Of a DNA stretch of 27,268 bases, positions 19,196 to 27,268 are shown piece after piece. Position 1 is the stretch's first letter, and every line of letters starts with the position of its first letter. The DNA is taken from positions 1 to 27,268 of the forward strand of contig CAMCTC010000066.1 in the NCBI GenBank assembly GCA_945878355.1, given 5' to 3'. Made by a program: the position numbers and the translations under genes. The stretch is from Bordetella parapertussis (GTDB lineage Bacteria; Pseudomonadota; Gammaproteobacteria; Burkholderiales; Burkholderiaceae_C). Under the pieces are notes generated by a model that had not been told where the DNA came from, ran no database searches, and was given only the letters and a program-made list of their open reading frames with translations.

Positions 19196-20104
19196 ATGAC
19201 GATCACCGCCCCCATCCTGTTGCTGGCCGATGCCAGCGCTGCCGCACCGCTGGTGTCCGCCCTCAAGACCCAGGCCCCCGAACTCGAGCTGCTGGCCCAC
19301 AGCCGCGACCTCGACGACGCCGCGCTGGCCGACGTCGAAGTCGTGCTGGGCTGGCGTTTTCCGGCCCAGCTGGCCGGCCGACTGCCGGCGCTGCGATGGG
19401 TCTGCTCGATGGCCGCAGGGGTCGATAAGCTGCTGGTGCCCGACCTCGCACCTGGCGTGGTGGTCTCGCGGGTGGTCGACCCTGGCCAGGCGCTGGGCAT
19501 CGCCCAGTATGTCGTGGCGATGGCGATGAGCCATGTCCGGCAACTGCCGCTCTATGCTGCACAGCAGCAAGAGCGGCAATGGCGGCGCCATCCGATGGGT
19601 GCCGCCCGTTTGCGCGTGGCGGTGCTGGGCTGGGGCGAGATCGGGCGCGAGATCGGCCGGGTGATGCAGGCTTTGGGATTCGAGGTCAGCGGCTGGCGCA
19701 GCAACAGCGGTCCGCTGCACGAGCTGCTGGCGCGCAGCGAGATCGTCGTCAACGCATTGCCGCTGACCACACAGACCGAAGGCTTGCTCGACGCTGCGGC
19801 GCTGGCAGCGATGCCACGCGGCGCCTACCTGATCAACATCGCCCGAGGCCAGCACCTGGTCGAGGCCGACCTGATCGCCGCCGTGCGCAGCGGCCACCTG
19901 GCTGGCGCAGCGCTCGACGTGCAGATGGTCGAGCCCATGCTCGCCGACGACCCGCTGTGGTCGGAGCCCGGCATCACGATCACGCCGCACATCGCTGGGC
20001 AATCCTTGCCCGACACGGTGGCGTCGCAGTTCATCGCCGGCCTGCGTTGCCTGCAGCGCGGCTCGCCGCTGCCCAACGCGGTGGACCGCTCGCTCGGCTA
20101 TTGA
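19196..20104 (+). CDS. ghrA: Glyoxylate/hydroxypyruvate reductase A (D-2-hydroxyacid dehydrogenase)
   Basis: A 302-residue NAD(P)H-dependent 2-hydroxyacid dehydrogenase, expected to reduce glyoxylate to glycolate and hydroxypyruvate to glycerate. The substrate loop SMAAGVDKLL is at 71-80, the nucleotide-binding motif VLGWGEIGREIG at 143-154, and the catalytic triad is R217 in NIARGQHL, E246 in VEPM and H265 in TPHIAGQS. The short length and the GWGEIG and PHIAGQS details fit the GhrA subgroup more than the longer GhrB or SerA enzymes. The ATG at 19196 is chosen because conserved sequence begins there; the open frame extends upstream without similarity. It converges with trxC, with 36 bases between the stops. 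Confidence 0.85.
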   Translation: MTITAPILLLADASAAAPLVSALKTQAPELELLAHSRDLDDAALADVEVVLGWRFPAQLAGRLPALRWVCSMAAGVDKLLVPDLAPGVVVSRVVDPGQALGIAQYVVAMAMSHVRQLPLYAAQQQERQWRRHPMGAARLRVAVLGWGEIGREIGRVMQALGFEVSGWRSNSGPLHELLARSEIVVNALPLTTQTEGLLDAAALAAMPRGAYLINIARGQHLVEADLIAAVRSGHLAGAALDVQMVEPMLADDPLWSEPGITITPHIAGQSLPDTVASQFIAGLRCLQRGSPLPNAVDRSLGY

Positions 20105-20140
20105 CAGCCCGACGACAGCCCGACAACGGCGTCGGCCCGA

Positions 20141-20563
20141 TCAGCCCGCCAGCGCGACGATCTGCGCCAGCGGCAGTGCGCCCGACTGGCGCCTGATCTC
20201 TGCGCCGGCCTGCAGCCGCACCAGCGTCGGGATGCTGCGAATCGCAAACTTGGCCGAGGCCTGCGGGCTGTCGTCGCTGTTGACCTTGACCAGCAGCGCC
20301 CGGCCCTTGAGCTTGCGCGCTGCGGCTTCGAACTGCGGCGCCATTTGACGACAAGGGCCGCACCAAGGCGCCCAGAAATCGACCAGCACCGGTAGCGTGG
20401 TCTGGCGCACGAAGGCGTCGAAGTTCAGGTCGCTGAGCTCGACCGGCCGGCCGTCGAGCAAAGCACGGTGGCAACGGCCGCAATCGGGATCGTCAGCCAG
20501 CCGGTCAGCGGGCAGGCGGTTGACAGCGCCACAGTGAGCGCAGGCGATGTGATGAAGTTCCAT
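20141..20563 (-). CDS. trxC: Thioredoxin 2 (TrxC) with N-terminal zinc ribbon
   Basis: A 140-residue thioredoxin of the TrxC type (E. coli TrxC has 139). Four cysteines, C8, C11, C28 and C31, form the N-terminal zinc-binding ribbon in CAHCG and DCGRCH. The redox active site is WCGPC at 67-71 inside VLVDFWAPWCGPCRQMAP. The cis-proline follows in SIPTLVRL. TrxC reduces disulfides in the cytoplasm, and in enterobacteria is induced by oxidative stress through OxyR. The ATG at 20563 is chosen over an in-frame TTG nine bases upstream because the family starts MELHH or similar. It is divergent from the CheB-CheR fusion, and two palindromes lie between the two genes. Confidence 0.94.
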   Translation of the reverse strand: MELHHIACAHCGAVNRLPADRLADDPDCGRCHRALLDGRPVELSDLNFDAFVRQTTLPVLVDFWAPWCGPCRQMAPQFEAAARKLKGRALLVKVNSDDSPQASAKFAIRSIPTLVRLQAGAEIRRQSGALPLAQIVALAG

Positions 20564-20603
20564 GGGCTTCAACTGGGTACAGCGCCAGGGTTTTCAAGCC
20601 CGA

Positions 20604-20631
20604 CCCGCCCAGCGCTGCAGCGCTGGGCGGG
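20604..20631. repeat. Perfect 28-bp palindrome between trxC and the CheB-CheR gene
   Basis: CCCGCCCAGCGCTG (20604-20617) is followed at once by its exact reverse complement (20618-20631), giving 14 perfect pairs with no spacer. It lies 41 bases upstream of the trxC ATG and 158 bases upstream of the divergent gene. No T-run follows on either strand and it is upstream of both genes, so a terminator is unlikely. A dimeric-regulator operator or a repetitive extragenic palindrome are the options. Confidence 0.85.
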
Positions 20632-20656
20632 CCAGCGGATTGCCGCATCGCAAGGA

Positions 20657-20674
20657 CGCTGCGGTGCCGCAGCG
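20657..20674. repeat. Second inverted repeat in the same divergent region
   Basis: CGCTGCGG (20657-20664), a TG spacer, and CCGCAGCG (20667-20674) form eight perfect pairs. It shares the core CGCTGC with the larger palindrome 26 bases away. Two related symmetrical sites between divergent genes suggest shared control, though GC-rich DNA also yields such matches by chance. Confidence 0.6.
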
Positions 20675-20788
20675 CAAGCCCCGGTTTCGGGCATCGCGTG
20701 GCCTGCAAGCAACGCCTACACTGCGGCTTAGAAAAGGCTGCCAGGGAGGCGCCAACATCAGCACGATTTGTCGGATGCAAAGGCGATC

Positions 20789-26434
<5,646 letters not shown>

Positions 26435-26448
<14 letters not shown>

Positions 26449-27268
26449 AGTCGACGATGGCCTGCGCCACCTCAGCGCCCTTGTCTTCTTGCAGAAAATG
26501 GCCGGCCCCGCGCGTGACCGCGTGCGGCTGGCCTTGTGCGCCAGGCACGAGTTGCTGCCAGATCCGGTGGCCGCCGCGGGTCACCGGGTCGCGGTTGGAG
26601 AACAGCGTCAGGAAAGGCTTGTCCCAGCGCTTGAAGAACTCCCAGGCGCGCTCGTTGTTCTCGCGCTCGGGGTCGTCGGGCCGGGTCGGCACAAAGCCCG
26701 GAAACAATCTGGCCGCGATGCGGTGTCTGCGGGTCGGAAAAGGCGCGTCGTAAGCCGCGAGCTCTTGCGGCGTCAACCCCTGGGCGCAGCCCGCCTTGAC
26801 GATGCGGCCGATCGGAAACCAGGGCGAGAAGCGCGCGAAAGCGCGCCAGACCTTGAACGCGAAAGGGATTGGGCTGGTGCCGGTCGGCAGGCCGCCGTTG
26901 GCCAGCACGATGCGGTCGAAACGCTGCGGCGCATCGACCACCATGCGCAGCCCGATCAGCGATCCCCAGTCCTGGCAGAACAGCGTGATGCGGCGCAAGT
27001 CATTGGCAGCCAGCCAGGCGTTCATCCAGCGCACATGGTTGGCGTAGCTGTAGTCGCTCGGCCGGGCCGGTTTGTCGGAGCGGCCAAAGCCGACCAGATC
27101 GGGCGCGACCACGCGAAAGCCGGCTGCTACCAGCACCGGGATCATCTTGCGGTACAGGAAAGACCAGGTCGGCTCGCCGTGCATCAGCAGCACGACGGGT
27201 GCGTCGCGCGGGCCTTCGTCGATGTGCGCCACGCGCAGCCCTCCCACCTGCGTGTAGTGCGGCGTGTA
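26435..27268 (-). CDS. Haloalkane dehalogenase (alpha/beta-hydrolase), 5' end cut by window edge
   Basis: At least 277 residues are visible. Counting from a GTG codon at 27245-27247, which is probably internal because family-like sequence (PHYTQ) precedes it: HGEPTW is at 23-28, the nucleophile D93 and halide-binding W94 lie in [12 protein letters not shown]134 in FKVWRAF is a likely second halide ligand, D220 in SNRDPV is the acid and H250 in GAGHFLQED the base. This is the arrangement of haloalkane dehalogenases, which replace a carbon-bound halogen with hydroxyl from water. The aspartate nucleophile followed by Trp separates it from esterases and most epoxide hydrolases. No signal peptide can be judged. 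Its last 14 bases overlap the 3' end of the hybrid kinase on the opposite strand. Confidence 0.87.

Noticed and set aside
20120..20135. Small inverted repeat CCGAC/GTCGG between the ghrA and trxC stops as a bidirectional terminator
   Set aside because: It has only five pairs and no T-run on either strand, which is expected by chance at this GC.

Overview
The window reads as chromosomal DNA of a high-GC betaproteobacterium, most likely Burkholderiales close to the Comamonadaceae, Leptothrix or Rubrivivax groups. This rests on codon usage, on the Lys/Ala/Pro-rich head of RpoD, on a Bug-family binding-protein relic, and on the style of the MurB, YajQ and UPF0149 proteins. No taxonomic search could be run. 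There are no rRNA or tRNA genes, CRISPR arrays, intact insertion sequences or prophage genes.

Layout. Positions 1-485 are a scar: the tail of a PIN-domain toxin-like gene, then the last codons of a Bug/TctC solute-binding protein. Next come an old yellow enzyme gene (minus), preceded by an in-frame relic of a SsuB-like sulfonate ABC ATPase, and a YegD-like Hsp70 (plus). A murB and UPF0149 pair (minus) follows, then a small stand-alone Hpt protein and yajQ (plus). From 6281 to 15511 all genes run on the plus strand and form a catabolic stretch: an AraC-type regulator, a TonB-dependent receptor, an HSL-type esterase of different base composition, an EstB-like serine hydrolase, a glutathione S-transferase, kynureninase and CoA-acylating methylmalonate-semialdehyde dehydrogenase. 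rpoD follows after a long structured leader. It converges on a spermidine-synthase-fold protein (minus), then ghrA (plus) and trxC (minus). The right end holds a two-gene signalling operon: a CheB-CheR-coiled-coil-PAS fusion, coupled by an ATGA overlap to a PAS-PAS hybrid histidine kinase with receiver and Hpt domains. A haloalkane dehalogenase (minus) overlaps the 3' end of that operon and runs off the window.

How the genes may work together. The AraC-TonB receptor-esterase-serine hydrolase-GST block looks like uptake of a bulky, probably esterified molecule followed by hydrolysis and detoxification. kynU and mmsA supply ends of amino-acid and short-acyl catabolism. No substrate can be named from sequence. 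The CheB/CheR fusion and hybrid kinase should act as one signalling unit, because no flagellar or chemoreceptor genes lie nearby. The two palindromes in front of it, next to trxC, are the clearest unexplained non-coding structure.

Nothing here is proven to be a new system. The best leads are the CheB-CheR/hybrid-kinase operon with its in-frame minisatellite and paired palindromes, the rpoD leader with the H1-like sigma head, the possible mutually exclusive hairpins in front of the TonB receptor gene, and the composition-shifted esterase.
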